From positions 372,001-436,000 of the forward strand of contig NZ_CP151636.1 in assembly GCF_038397745.1 (NCBI RefSeq): a stretch of DNA of 64,000 nt, in the 5' to 3' direction. A program made the translations under genes and the position numbers. This DNA is from Microbacterium sp. LWH11-1.2. GTDB lineage: Bacteria; Actinomycetota; Actinomycetes; Actinomycetales; Microbacteriaceae. Positions 17,408-25,418 of the stretch are shown in pieces (position 1 is the first letter of the stretch; the number at the start of each line of letters is the position of its first letter). Below the pieces are notes generated by a model that searched no databases, was not told where the DNA came from, and worked only from the letters and a program-made list of their open reading frames with translations.

Positions 17408-18316
17408 ATGGTGCAACCGATCGTTAGCGTCGTCATGGCGACGCGAGACCGTCCGCAGCTGCTTCGTCGCGCCGTGGCATCCGTCTTCGCGCAGGAACAC
17501 GTCCACCCGATCGAGGTGGTCCTCGTCTATGACGGCACGCCGATAGACGAGCTCGACGACCTCGAGCGCGGCCCGCACGTCCTGCGCGCCGTCAACAACG
17601 CGAGGACTCCGGGCCTCGCGGGTGCCCGCAACACGGGCATCCTGGAGGCGAGTGCGCCTCTCATCGCGTTCTGCGATGACGACGACGAGTGGAAGCCGGG
17701 CAAGCTGAGCGCGCAGCTGCCGCTGTTCGACGACCCCGAGGTCGTGCTCGCCGCGACCGGTATCGAGATCCACTCCGCGGGCGGAAAGCACGAGCGCCAC
17801 TCCCCCGCGTCGGTGGATCTGGACGACCTGCTGCGATCGCGCATCACCGAGCTGCATCCGTCGTCCTTCGTGATCCGCGCCGAGGTGCTCAAGGGCGCAC
17901 TGGGGCTGGTCGACGAGGAGCTTCCCGCGTCATACGGCGAGGACTACGATCTGCTGCTCCGCGCCGCCAAGGTCGGCCGCGTGCGGGCGGTGCCCGAGGC
18001 GCTCACGATCATCCACTGGGACCGCACCTCGTACTTCAGCGAGAAGTGGCAGGGGATCGCCGACGGTCTGAGCTACCTGCTGGCCAAGCACCCCGAGTTC
18101 ACACGGAGCGGAGAGGGCCAGGCGCGCATCGAGGGCCAGATCGCCTTCGCGCACGGTGCCCTGGGCGACCGGCCGCAGGCGCGCTCCTGGGCCCGACGGG
18201 CCATCGGCCACGACGCCCGCCAGCCGCGCGCGTACCTGGCGATGCTGGTCGGCATGGGAGTCGTGTCGGGAGAGCGGGTCGTCTCCGCGCTCAACAAGCG
18301 CGGACGGGGCATGTAG
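17408..18316 (+). CDS. Family 2 glycosyltransferase
   Basis: 302 residues. The GT-A nucleotide-sugar domain opens with VVMATRDRPQLLRRAVASVF and VVLVYDG; GLAGARNTGILEAS and the metal-binding FCDDDDEWKPGK (about residues 95-106) follow, with an acceptor-side EDYDLLLRAAK. The family is inverting and probably acts in the cytosol on a lipid-linked glycan. The next glycosyltransferase starts on the base after its stop, so the two are one operon and probably add consecutive sugars. Confidence 0.92.
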   Translation: MVQPIVSVVMATRDRPQLLRRAVASVFAQEHVHPIEVVLVYDGTPIDELDDLERGPHVLRAVNNARTPGLAGARNTGILEASAPLIAFCDDDDEWKPGKLSAQLPLFDDPEVVLAATGIEIHSAGGKHERHSPASVDLDDLLRSRITELHPSSFVIRAEVLKGALGLVDEELPASYGEDYDLLLRAAKVGRVRAVPEALTIIHWDRTSYFSEKWQGIADGLSYLLAKHPEFTRSGEGQARIEGQIAFAHGALGDRPQARSWARRAIGHDARQPRAYLAMLVGMGVVSGERVVSALNKRGRGM

Positions 18317-19219
18317 ATGCCTCGCCTCTCGGTGATCGTCCCGGCCTACAACGCCGCCGGCACGATCGCCTCCGCTCTCCGATCGACCCTGAGGGCGCTG
18401 CCTCGCGACGCCGAGATCGTCGTGCTCGACGACGGGAGCACCGACGACACCGCCGGCGCCGCGCGGGGCACGGGAGACCGCAGGGTTCGCGTGCTGTCAC
18501 GCCCGAACCGCGGCGTCTCCGCGACGCTCACCGATCTGCTCGATGCGACGGACAGCGAGCTCGTCGCCCGCATGGATGCCGATGACCTGGTCCTGCCCGG
18601 TCGATTCCGCCGGCAGCTCACGGCGCTCGACGGCGGTGCCGATGCGGTGTTCACCACGGTCGTCACGTGGGGCTCCGGGCTGCCCGGCGTGCCGCGCCCC
18701 ACGGGGATCGACGCCGAGGACTTCGGCCTGCATCTGCTGCTGACGAACCCGGTCGCCCACTCCACGCTCGTCGCCCGGCGCTCAGCCATCGTCGATGCCG
18801 GGGGCTACCGCTCACTGCCCACCGAGGACTACGATCTCTGGCTGCGCATGGTCGAGCACGGCGCGCGGATCCGACGGCTCGCGCTTCCGGGGCTGGCCTA
18901 TCGCGTGCACCCGGGCCAGGTGACGGCATCCGAGACATGGCGACGCTCCTCGTGGGAGAACACGGAGATCGCCGAGTCGTACTCGACTCTCGCCGAGCGT
19001 CTGATCGGAGCGCCCGCGACGCGCATCACCTCGCTCTCGATCGACGACTCCCTGAGCGCGAAGGAGAAGCTCGCCGAGGTGGACCGCTTCTCGGCGCTGT
19101 TCCGGCGCGCCCTCGACGGGCATCGACCGTCGGCGCAGCGCGCGCTGCGCCGCAAGCTCGCGGAACGACGGGCCTGGCTCGCCGCACGGGTCGACGACGC
19201 GGCGGTGGCGGCGCGATGA
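18317..19219 (+). CDS. Family 2 glycosyltransferase
   Basis: 300 residues beginning directly after the preceding stop codon. GT-A motifs are LSVIVPAYNAAGTIASAL, VLDDGSTDDT and ARMDADDLVLPGRF, with EDYDLWLRMVEHG near the acceptor site. It should act with its neighbour in repeat-unit assembly; donor and acceptor are not readable. The stop overlaps the acetyltransferase start (ATGA at 19216-19219). Confidence 0.92.
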   Translation: MPRLSVIVPAYNAAGTIASALRSTLRALPRDAEIVVLDDGSTDDTAGAARGTGDRRVRVLSRPNRGVSATLTDLLDATDSELVARMDADDLVLPGRFRRQLTALDGGADAVFTTVVTWGSGLPGVPRPTGIDAEDFGLHLLLTNPVAHSTLVARRSAIVDAGGYRSLPTEDYDLWLRMVEHGARIRRLALPGLAYRVHPGQVTASETWRRSSWENTEIAESYSTLAERLIGAPATRITSLSIDDSLSAKEKLAEVDRFSALFRRALDGHRPSAQRALRRKLAERRAWLAARVDDAAVAAR

Positions 19220-19728
19220 CCGCGCAGAGCCCGCGCCAGCGGTACCGGACCGCGTGGGCGGCCGATCGGCGGGCGAACGCCTCCTACCCGAAGAGCAGAT
19301 TCGTTCTGCGGTGGTTCCGCAGCGCGCAGCGGTGGCGCGCAGGCCGTGGCCCGCTCGCCCGCCTCGTCTTCGTCGTGGTCGGCGGCTCCTACAAGCTCGT
19401 CACCGAGGGCTTCATGGGGATCGAGCTGCCGGTCAGCACGGAGGTCGGCCCCGGGTTGCGCCTCCGCCACGGCGTCGGGGTCGTCGTGAATCCGGCCAGC
19501 AGGATCGGCGCGAACGTCATGATCCGCCAGGGTGTGACCCTCGGCAACCGGAAGCTCCCGAACGACTGCCCGACCATCGAGGACGGCGTCGAGATCGGTG
19601 TGGGAGCGGTCGTGATCGGCGCGGTGACGGTCGGCGCCGGTGCGCGGATCGGTCCGAACGCCGTCGTGTTCCGCGACGTCCCTCCCGGTGCGGTCGTCGC
19701 CTCACCGGCGAGCGAGATCCGCGGCTGA
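19216..19728 (+). CDS. Serine acetyltransferase-like hexapeptide-repeat acetyltransferase
   Basis: 170 residues. The left-handed beta-helix is clear from isoleucine/valine-patch repeats between about 75 and 160 (GLRLRHGVGVVVN, ASRIGANVMIRQGVTLGN, VEIGVGAVVIGAVTVG, ARIGPNAVVFRDVP). The HGVGVVV and GVTLGNR blocks resemble CysE, but the N-terminal domain of true CysE is shortened. Last in the glycosyltransferase operon, it more likely O-acetylates a sugar of the polymer than makes cysteine; that is inference. Confidence 0.88.
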   Translation: MTAQSPRQRYRTAWAADRRANASYPKSRFVLRWFRSAQRWRAGRGPLARLVFVVVGGSYKLVTEGFMGIELPVSTEVGPGLRLRHGVGVVVNPASRIGANVMIRQGVTLGNRKLPNDCPTIEDGVEIGVGAVVIGAVTVGAGARIGPNAVVFRDVPPGAVVASPASEIRG

Positions 19729-19764
19729 CGCCGGTCGGGCGAACGCCGGATCGTGTCATGCGAT

Positions 19765-19793
19765 TTGACCTCGGTACTCGAACGTGCTGTGAT
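19765..19793 (+). promoter_or_regulatory. Candidate promoter of the GH16 gene
   Basis: TTGACC (19765-19770) and TGTGAT (19788-19793) are spaced by 17 bp. A strong Shine-Dalgarno GGAGGGGG follows at about 19812-19819, but it is placed for ATG 19829, which is out of frame with the GH16 start at 19845. Confidence 0.5.
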
Positions 19794-19844
19794 GAAAGCG
19801 TTATTTTCCGCGGAGGGGGTCCGACGGAATGAGTCTCCCGAATC

Positions 19845-21302
19845 ATGCGAACCTCTCGAAGAACGTCTTTTGCTGCGCTCGGCGCCGCAGTTCTCACCTT
19901 CTCCCTCCTCAGCGGAGCTCCAGCTCTCGCCGCTGATGAGGACCTCCCTGGATGGACATTCCAGGAAGATGTCGACCTGTCCGATTCGAGCCGCTGGACG
20001 CTCGAGACCGGCCAGGCGTCGAACACGTCGTCGTACGACCTCCCGAGCAACGTCTCGTTCGGCAGCGACGGCCTGACGGTCGTCGGCGCCGAGGAGAAGC
20101 GCTCCTCGGCGGCCTACACCTCCGGTGATGCGAAGGGGCTCGACATCACGATCCCCAACTACTCGCGCGTCGAGGTGGTCGGCTCCGTCCCGTTCGGCCC
20201 CGGTCTGTGGCCGGCTCTCATGTGGCTGCGTCCGCTGGACAGCGCACACGGCGAGATCGACCTCATGGAGGTCTTCGGCGATGATGCGCGCCCCGCGGCG
20301 ACGATCCACAACGAGTACGGCTCCACGCACCGCAGCCTGCAGGGTTCCGTCCGGTGGGAGAACCTGCCGAATTCCGACCCGACCGGTGTGCACACCTACG
20401 TGATGGAGAAGACGCCGAATCGCATCGTGATCAGCGTCGACGGTCACGTGATGCTCGATGCGGGGCCGGAGGACGTGCGTCCCGGATTCGACTGGAACGC
20501 CATCTTCGAGCGCCCGGGAGCCACCTGGTACCCCCGCGTGACTCTGCAGATCGGATGCCCGCCGCTCGATCTGCTGTGCGGCATCGGTCTTCCCCTCACC
20601 GGCTGGCAGGGCGGTGCGATCAACCTGCAGAGCCTGAAGATCTGGCGCATGGCCGACCCCGGCGAGCAGCCGCCCGTCGTGGAACCGCCCGTCGTCGAAC
20701 CTCCCATCGTCGAGCCGCCCGTCGTGGTTCCGCCGGTCGTCGAACCCCCCGTCGTCGAACCGCCCGTCGTGGAACCGCCCGTCGTCGAGAACCCGGTCGA
20801 GGCCGGCACGTTCGCGCTCTGGCCGGGCAAGGAGGTGCGCCACGAGTACGACGCCGGCGCAGCCGACGGCTCGGAGGCGCAGGTCGCCTTCACCGTGCCG
20901 AAGAACATCGGCACCGGGGTGATGTACCACTCGCTGCAGGTCGCGTCGTCCGATGACGGTCGCAGCGGCTACCGCGCGACGGTCACCCTCAAGGCATCCG
21001 GCAGCATCCGGCTGACCCTGGCGAGCGTCACCGGCAACAGGAGCACGGTGCTCGAGGACGTGACGGTCGCCAAGCGCGGCACCTACGCCCCGGGTGACGA
21101 CGTCCAGGTCGCGCTCAGCGTGAAGGACGGCACGGTCTCCGCCAAGTCGTGGGTGGCCGGTGCGGAAGAGCCGGACTGGCAGCTGACCGCCGACGGAGCG
21201 AAGCCCGCCGGCGACGGCGTGCTCCTCCTCGGCTACCTCTCCAAGCGAGCACCGAGCGCGGTCATGGCGCCCTGGTCCGACCTCGGCGTGACCGCTCCCT
21301 AG
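19845..21302 (+). CDS. Secreted GH16-family glycoside hydrolase with PPVVE linker
   Basis: 485 residues. Signal peptide about 1-30, cleaved near ALAADED. The concanavalin-like GH16 domain (about 35-270) has the catalytic signature E137-I-D-L-M-E142 in HGEIDLMEVFG, whose two Glu act as nucleophile and acid/base. A Pro/Val/Glu repeat linker (PPVVE units at 20670-20790) joins a C-terminal beta-rich domain that could bind carbohydrate. It probably trims or remodels the polysaccharide outside the cell. The start at 19845 lacks its own Shine-Dalgarno; TGA at 19830-19832 rules out an in-frame upstream start. Its stop overlaps the convergent gene's stop within CTAG. Confidence 0.88.
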   Translation: MRTSRRTSFAALGAAVLTFSLLSGAPALAADEDLPGWTFQEDVDLSDSSRWTLETGQASNTSSYDLPSNVSFGSDGLTVVGAEEKRSSAAYTSGDAKGLDITIPNYSRVEVVGSVPFGPGLWPALMWLRPLDSAHGEIDLMEVFGDDARPAATIHNEYGSTHRSLQGSVRWENLPNSDPTGVHTYVMEKTPNRIVISVDGHVMLDAGPEDVRPGFDWNAIFERPGATWYPRVTLQIGCPPLDLLCGIGLPLTGWQGGAINLQSLKIWRMADPGEQPPVVEPPVVEPPIVEPPVVVPPVVEPPVVEPPVVEPPVVENPVEAGTFALWPGKEVRHEYDAGAADGSEAQVAFTVPKNIGTGVMYHSLQVASSDDGRSGYRATVTLKASGSIRLTLASVTGNRSTVLEDVTVAKRGTYAPGDDVQVALSVKDGTVSAKSWVAGAEEPDWQLTADGAKPAGDGVLLLGYLSKRAPSAVMAPWSDLGVTAP

Positions 21303-22513
21303 AGCTCGCCCGGTCTCATCGCTTCGGCGTCGATCGCGCGTATCACGCGCTGCGCGGCGGTATCCGGCTTCGGCTCGGATGCCGCCGCGTCGGTCTTGCG
21401 GCGCCGCTGCGGCGCGTAGACGACGAGCGAGTGGAAGAGGAACCGCGCGAAGAAGGCGACGATCAGCGAGAGCGCCGTCGCCAGCACGCTCGAGATGTGC
21501 CAGCTCTCCACCATCAGCGCCATCACGGGGATCCGCAGCGCGGCCTCGACGTTGTTGAAGGCGAACGAGCTGGCGAAGCGGATGCCGAGGGCACGGGCGT
21601 CCGTGCGCATGTCGGCGAACACGAATCGTTCCTGCAGCAGGAAGTTGCCGATGATCGTGACCTCGGCTCCGATGATCGCGGCCCAGATGTAGGGCACGCC
21701 CGCCGCGGTCAGCCCCCACATGATCGCGAGGTTCGCCACCGCCCCGATCGCGCCGATCAGGGCGAACAGCGACATCTTGCCGAAGCGCAGCCGCGCGAGA
21801 TGCGCGAGGAACGTCGCCCCCTGGCGCAGGCTGGCCTTGGAGCTGCCGTGGCGCCTCTCGGCGAACTCCATGGGCATCTCGGCGATCCGCAGGTCGGTGC
21901 GCGCGAGGATCTCCAGCAGGATCTTGAATCCCTGCGGCCGGAGCGATGCGAGGTCGAGCCGGCTGCGGTCGACGAGGAAGAAGCCCGTCATCGGGTCGGT
22001 GCTGCGTGCCAGACGGATCGGGAACATCGCCCGCGTCAGCCAGGTCGCGGTGCGCGAGACGCCGAACCGGACGGCCGTGCCGAGTCCGCTGGTGTCTCCG
22101 CCGCCGATGTAGCGGGACGCGGCGACGACGTCGGCGTCGCCCTGCGCGAACCGGTCGAGGAGCACGGGCAGCAGCTCCGGCGGATGCTGCAGATCTCCGT
22201 CCATCACGATGCAGATGTCGGATGCCGCGGACACGAGTCCCACGACGACGGCGCCACCGAGACCACCGCTGTTCTCGTCTCGCCGGATCACCCGCACGGG
22301 GATCGGTGCATCCGCGGCGACCCTGGCGACCTCCACCGCCGTGTCGTCGGTGCTGTCGTCGACGAACAGGATCTCGGCGTCGCGCCCGGCGAGCGCGGCG
22401 GCGGTGCGCGCGACGAGCTCCGCGACGTTGTCGCGTTCGTTGAACGTCGGCACGATGACCGTGACGGCTGCCCCCACGTGCTCCCCCATCTCCACCTGAT
22501 CTGCGGGCTCCAT
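21299..22513 (-). CDS. DPM1-like glycosyltransferase fused to GtrA-like membrane domain
   Basis: About 404 residues from ATG 22513 (22489 is an alternative). The N-terminal GT2 domain has VTVIVPTFNERDNVAELV, LFVDDSTDDTAVEVA, IVMDGDLQHPPELLP and FFLVDRSRLDLASLRPQGFK, typical of polyprenyl-phosphate sugar synthases. The C-terminal part, from about KMSLFALIGAIGAVANLAIMW, is a four-helix GtrA-like domain. Such fusions make a polyprenyl-phosphate hexose at the inner face and help flip it for glycosylation outside. It could supply side-branch sugars for the locus polymer. Confidence 0.92.
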   Translation of the reverse strand: MEPADQVEMGEHVGAAVTVIVPTFNERDNVAELVARTAAALAGRDAEILFVDDSTDDTAVEVARVAADAPIPVRVIRRDENSGGLGGAVVVGLVSAASDICIVMDGDLQHPPELLPVLLDRFAQGDADVVAASRYIGGGDTSGLGTAVRFGVSRTATWLTRAMFPIRLARSTDPMTGFFLVDRSRLDLASLRPQGFKILLEILARTDLRIAEMPMEFAERRHGSSKASLRQGATFLAHLARLRFGKMSLFALIGAIGAVANLAIMWGLTAAGVPYIWAAIIGAEVTIIGNFLLQERFVFADMRTDARALGIRFASSFAFNNVEAALRIPVMALMVESWHISSVLATALSLIVAFFARFLFHSLVVYAPQRRRKTDAAASEPKPDTAAQRVIRAIDAEAMRPGEL

Positions 22514-22549
22514 CGTTTCACGGGTTCCTATGGGTCGGGAAACCGGTTC

Positions 22550-22631
22550 TGCTAGACTCGGCACGGCGGCTGTGGGAGTCGTCAAGCGGGTGGGGATCCG
22601 CTTACTGGGGAATTACTGATCTGGGGAGATC
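22550..22631 (+). promoter_or_regulatory. Extended -10 promoter TGCTAGACT and CTGGGGA-containing leader
   Basis: TGC (22550-22552) plus TAGACT (22553-22558) matches the promoter at 9411. The leader holds ACTGGGGAATTA at 22604-22615, inside a 15-codon GTG frame (22572-22619), and CTGGGGAG at 22621-22628, which is the Shine-Dalgarno of ATG 22632. Confidence 0.45.
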
Positions 22632-23087
22632 ATGGGGACGCGTATCGGCTACGCCGTTGGTGCTTTCGACCTGTTTCACGTCGGGCATCTCAACCTTCTT
22701 CGTCACGCCAAGCAGCAGTGCGACATCCTGATCGCCGGCGTCGTGAGCGACGAGATGCTGCGCCAGGTGAAGGGCATCGAGCCCGTCATCCCGACGGCGG
22801 AGCGTGCGGAGATCGTCAAGCACATCTCGTTCGTCGACGATGTCTACGTCGAGACCACGCCGTCGAAGATGGACTCCTGGCGAGACGTGCAGTTCACGCA
22901 CTTCTTCAAGGGCGACGACTGGCGCGGCACCGAGAAGGGCCTGCGCCTCGAGCGGGAGTTCGCGGAGGTCGGCGTGGAGGTCGTGTACTTCCCGTACACC
23001 GCCCACACCTCGAGCTCGTCGCTGCGGCGAGCGCTCGACGCGATCACGGCGGGCGCGAACACCCCGACGGCGGCGATCTCGCGCTGA
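22632..23087 (+). CDS. Glycerol-3-phosphate cytidylyltransferase-like (TagD family)
   Basis: 151 residues, standard for the family. Nucleotidyltransferase motifs are GAFDLFHVGHLNLLRHAK with the HxGH catalytic pair, the substrate Lys region VKGIEPVIPTAER, FKGDDWRGTEKG and the CTP-binding tail HTSSSSLRRAL in place of the RTEGISTT box. The family forms CDP-glycerol or another CDP-alcohol. Together with the CDP-alcohol phosphotransferase at 13613 this suggests a phosphoalcohol modification of the glycan. It is convergent with the SIP-like gene one base away. Confidence 0.9.
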   Translation: MGTRIGYAVGAFDLFHVGHLNLLRHAKQQCDILIAGVVSDEMLRQVKGIEPVIPTAERAEIVKHISFVDDVYVETTPSKMDSWRDVQFTHFFKGDDWRGTEKGLRLEREFAEVGVEVVYFPYTAHTSSSSLRRALDAITAGANTPTAAISR

Positions 23088-23088
23088 C

Positions 23089-23481
23089 TCAGTTCGCGAC
23101 GCCCAGCAGGCTCCGCGCCATCCGGGCGACGTGCGGCGGCGTGTGCGGACCGAGCCAGACGGTCCACTGCGCCGGCGGCTCCGTGCAGGTCCACTCGACG
23201 CACCAGGCGTGCACCGCGCTCGCGAGCCGCTCACCCTTGGTGTGCGCCCGGATTCCGTCGCCGCGCACGAGCCATCGCACCGACACGCCCTCCGGCACGT
23301 CGATATGGCGGAACTGGATGCGGGCCGCGGCCTCCAGGATGATGACGCCCTGCGCATCCCACGGCAGCCGGGCGGCGACGCGGGCGATGACAGCGGCATC
23401 CGCCGCATCGCCGGCGATGAGCACGGCTCCGTCGATGTTCTCCCAGTCGGGATCGTCCAGGTGCTCGCACGCGCTGCTCAT
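23089..23481 (-). CDS. SIP-like (siderophore-interacting protein, C-terminal-domain-only) protein
   Basis: 130 residues from ATG 23481. The product matches only the NAD(P)H-binding C-terminal half of siderophore-interacting ferric reductases (GAVLIAGDAADAAVIARVAA, VSVRWLVRGDGIRAHTKGERL, WLGPHTPPHVARMARSLLG); the FAD-binding barrel of full-length proteins (about 270 residues) is missing. It would need a partner or act as a binding protein. An iron box just upstream (23493-23512) argues for an iron-related role. Confidence 0.8.
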   Translation of the reverse strand: MSSACEHLDDPDWENIDGAVLIAGDAADAAVIARVAARLPWDAQGVIILEAAARIQFRHIDVPEGVSVRWLVRGDGIRAHTKGERLASAVHAWCVEWTCTEPPAQWTVWLGPHTPPHVARMARSLLGVAN

Positions 23482-23492
23482 GCCAGAAGTAT

Positions 23493-23512
23493 AGGTAAGG
23501 ATAGCCTTACCT
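23493..23512. promoter_or_regulatory. DtxR/IdeR-type iron box
   Basis: AGGTAAGGATAGCCTTACCT is a near-perfect inverted repeat (AGGTAAGG / CCTTACCT) that fits the DtxR/IdeR operator pattern TTAGGTTAGGCTAACCTAA. It lies 11 bp before the SIP-like start and near the start region of the divergent lipoprotein/CDF pair, so an iron-bound repressor could control both. Confidence 0.8.
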
Positions 23513-23606
23513 GGCAAGAAGAAGTGTGAGGACTTCCGCCTACTCCTCCCGCTCATCGCCCGTCAACGCACTTGTCCGCGCCAGGAGCGGAGAGCACGCT
23601 GAGCCG

Positions 23607-24101
23607 GTGAACACATCGTCGCGCTTCCGGCGTCGCCCCCGCTCGGCGGGCATCATCGCCGTTCTCGCACTGTCCGGCACCCTCACCGGATGCGGACTGA
23701 CGATCCCGGCCGACCCGAACGGCACACTGGATGCCGTGACGGGCGGCGAGCTGCGGGTCGGGACCTCACCGGACAGCACTCTCGTGGAAGTCCGCGACGG
23801 CGTGCCGTCGGGCAGCATCGTCGAGCTCGTCGACGACTACGCGCAGAGCATCGACGCCGAACCCGACTGGACCGTCGCCTCCGAGGAGAGCCTCGTGACC
23901 ATGCTCGAGGACGGGGAGCTGGATCTCGTCGCGGGTGGCATCACTGCGAAGACCCCGTGGCTCGAGCGCGCCGGGGTCAGTCGGGGATACACCGGGATCG
24001 AGGGAGCAGACGGGCGCGAGATCGTCATGCTGGTGCCGCTCGGCGAGAACGCGTTCCTCTCCTCGCTCGAGACCTTCCTCGACGCGGAGGTCGGCTCATG
24101 A
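23607..24101 (+). CDS. Small lipoprotein with partial solute-binding domain
   Basis: 164 residues from GTG 23607; an upstream GTG at 23526 would add 27 residues and the signal peptide fits either. The lipobox is LTGC (in LSGTLTGCGL). The mature part resembles the start of an amino-acid-type ABC substrate-binding protein (GELRVGTSPDST, IVELVDDYAQSIDAEPDW, LEDGELDLVAGGI), but it is only about 130 residues, half the normal size, so the two-lobe fold is incomplete. It overlaps the CDF gene (ATGA at 24098). Confidence 0.75.
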   Translation: MNTSSRFRRRPRSAGIIAVLALSGTLTGCGLTIPADPNGTLDAVTGGELRVGTSPDSTLVEVRDGVPSGSIVELVDDYAQSIDAEPDWTVASEESLVTMLEDGELDLVAGGITAKTPWLERAGVSRGYTGIEGADGREIVMLVPLGENAFLSSLETFLDAEVGS

Positions 24102-25075
24102 GCGAGACCGGCCAGTTCGGCCGGATCACGCTCCCTCCCGAGCAGCAGCGGGCGATCCGCCGGGCGGTGAAGTGGGAGGTCTTCACGATCGTCTACACCT
24201 CCATCACGATCGCCGTGATCGCGCTCGTGGTGGGCAACTCCCAGGCCATGCGGACGGCATGGATCGAGGACATGCTCTCCCTCATCCCGCAGATCGCGTT
24301 CCTCACGGCCCTGATCTTCGTCCGGCGCCGCCCGACGCTCACGCACCCGTACGGGCTGCATCGGGCCATGGGGGTCGGCCATCTCGTGGCCGGCGTCGCC
24401 CTGCTCGCGGTCGGACTCAACCTCGCGTTCGAGTCGGCCGTCGGACTCGTCGCCGGCGAGCATCCGACGATCGGGACCGTCGTGCTGTGGGGCCACACGA
24501 TCTGGCTCGGCTGGCTGATGGTGGCCGTGATGGCGGTGGTCATCATCGGACCGGTCTTCTTCTACGGTCCGGCGAAGGCCAAGCTCGCCCCCGTGCTCCA
24601 CAACAAGCTGCTGTATGCCGACGCCGACATGGCGAAGGCCGACTGGCAGACCACGGTCGCCTCGATCGTCGGCGTGCTCGGCGTGGGCGCCGGCGTGTGG
24701 TGGCTCGACGGCGCGGCCGCCGTGTTCATCTCGCTCGGCATCATCTGGGACGGCTTCCGCAACACCCGGGCCGCGATCGTCGACCTCATGGATCAGCGGG
24801 CCCGCACCTATGACAGCAAGGAGGCCCATCCCCTCGCCGCCGACATCGTCGCGTATCTGCGCGACCTCCCCTGGGTATCGGATGCCGCGGTGCGGATGCG
24901 CGACCAGGGGCAGGTCTTCCACATCGAGGCTTTCGTCGTGCCGCGCCGACGCAAGGTCACGGTGCACGACCTGACCCGGACCGCCGAGGGCGTCGCCGCG
25001 CTCGACTGGAAGGTGCAGGACGTCGTGATCGTGCCGGCGGAGCACCTGCCGGACGAGGCGGACACCGGACGATGA
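24098..25075 (+). CDS. Cation diffusion facilitator (CDF) family transporter
   Basis: 325 residues. Six membrane helices, with the helix II metal-site region as AWIEDMLSLIP, the HPYGLHRAMGVGHLVAG loop and helix V DADMAKADWQTTVASI. A cytosolic C-terminal domain (about 245-320) has VVPRRRKVTVHDL. The helix II site lacks the common HxxxD order, so metal choice is unclear. CDF proteins export divalent metals by proton exchange. Coupling to the lipoprotein and the nearby iron box make iron or manganese plausible; that is inference. Confidence 0.87.
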   Translation: MSETGQFGRITLPPEQQRAIRRAVKWEVFTIVYTSITIAVIALVVGNSQAMRTAWIEDMLSLIPQIAFLTALIFVRRRPTLTHPYGLHRAMGVGHLVAGVALLAVGLNLAFESAVGLVAGEHPTIGTVVLWGHTIWLGWLMVAVMAVVIIGPVFFYGPAKAKLAPVLHNKLLYADADMAKADWQTTVASIVGVLGVGAGVWWLDGAAAVFISLGIIWDGFRNTRAAIVDLMDQRARTYDSKEAHPLAADIVAYLRDLPWVSDAAVRMRDQGQVFHIEAFVVPRRRKVTVHDLTRTAEGVAALDWKVQDVVIVPAEHLPDEADTGR

Positions 25076-25126
25076 GCGCGCGTCACACCCGGAGCCCACC
25101 CAGCCAGGCGGCCGTAGGCTGGATGC

Positions 25127-25390
25127 ATGACCTCTCCCGCTTCTGACACCCTCACGATGTTCGGCGCCGAGTGGTGCAGCGACTGCCGCCGCACCAAGAA
25201 GCAGCTCGATGAGCTGGGCGTCGCCTACACCTACGTCGACCTCGAGGCCGACCCCTCGGCGGCAGACGTCGCCAAGGAGATCTCCGGGCGCATGAACATC
25301 CCCGTGGTGCTGTACCCCGATTCCTCGCACCACGTCGAGCCGTCGAACGCCGACGTCGAGTCGAAGCTGCGCGAACTCGCACTGATCTGA
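25127..25390 (+). CDS. Mycoredoxin / glutaredoxin-like protein
   Basis: 87 residues, a single thioredoxin-fold domain. The redox motif is C-S-D-C (AEWCSDCRRTKKQL, about residues 16-19). It has the cis-Pro region NIPVVLYPDS. Actinobacterial mycoredoxins reduce mixed disulfides with mycothiol in the cytosol. It is a single gene between the CDF and symporter genes. Confidence 0.9.
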   Translation: MTSPASDTLTMFGAEWCSDCRRTKKQLDELGVAYTYVDLEADPSAADVAKEISGRMNIPVVLYPDSSHHVEPSNADVESKLRELALI

Positions 25391-25418
25391 CCCGTCGCCG
25401 CGCCGATACACTGGCGCG

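Noticed and set aside
20670..20790. Repeated GAACCGCCCGTCGT-type units as an array
   Set aside because: They encode PPVVE linker repeats of the GH16 protein.
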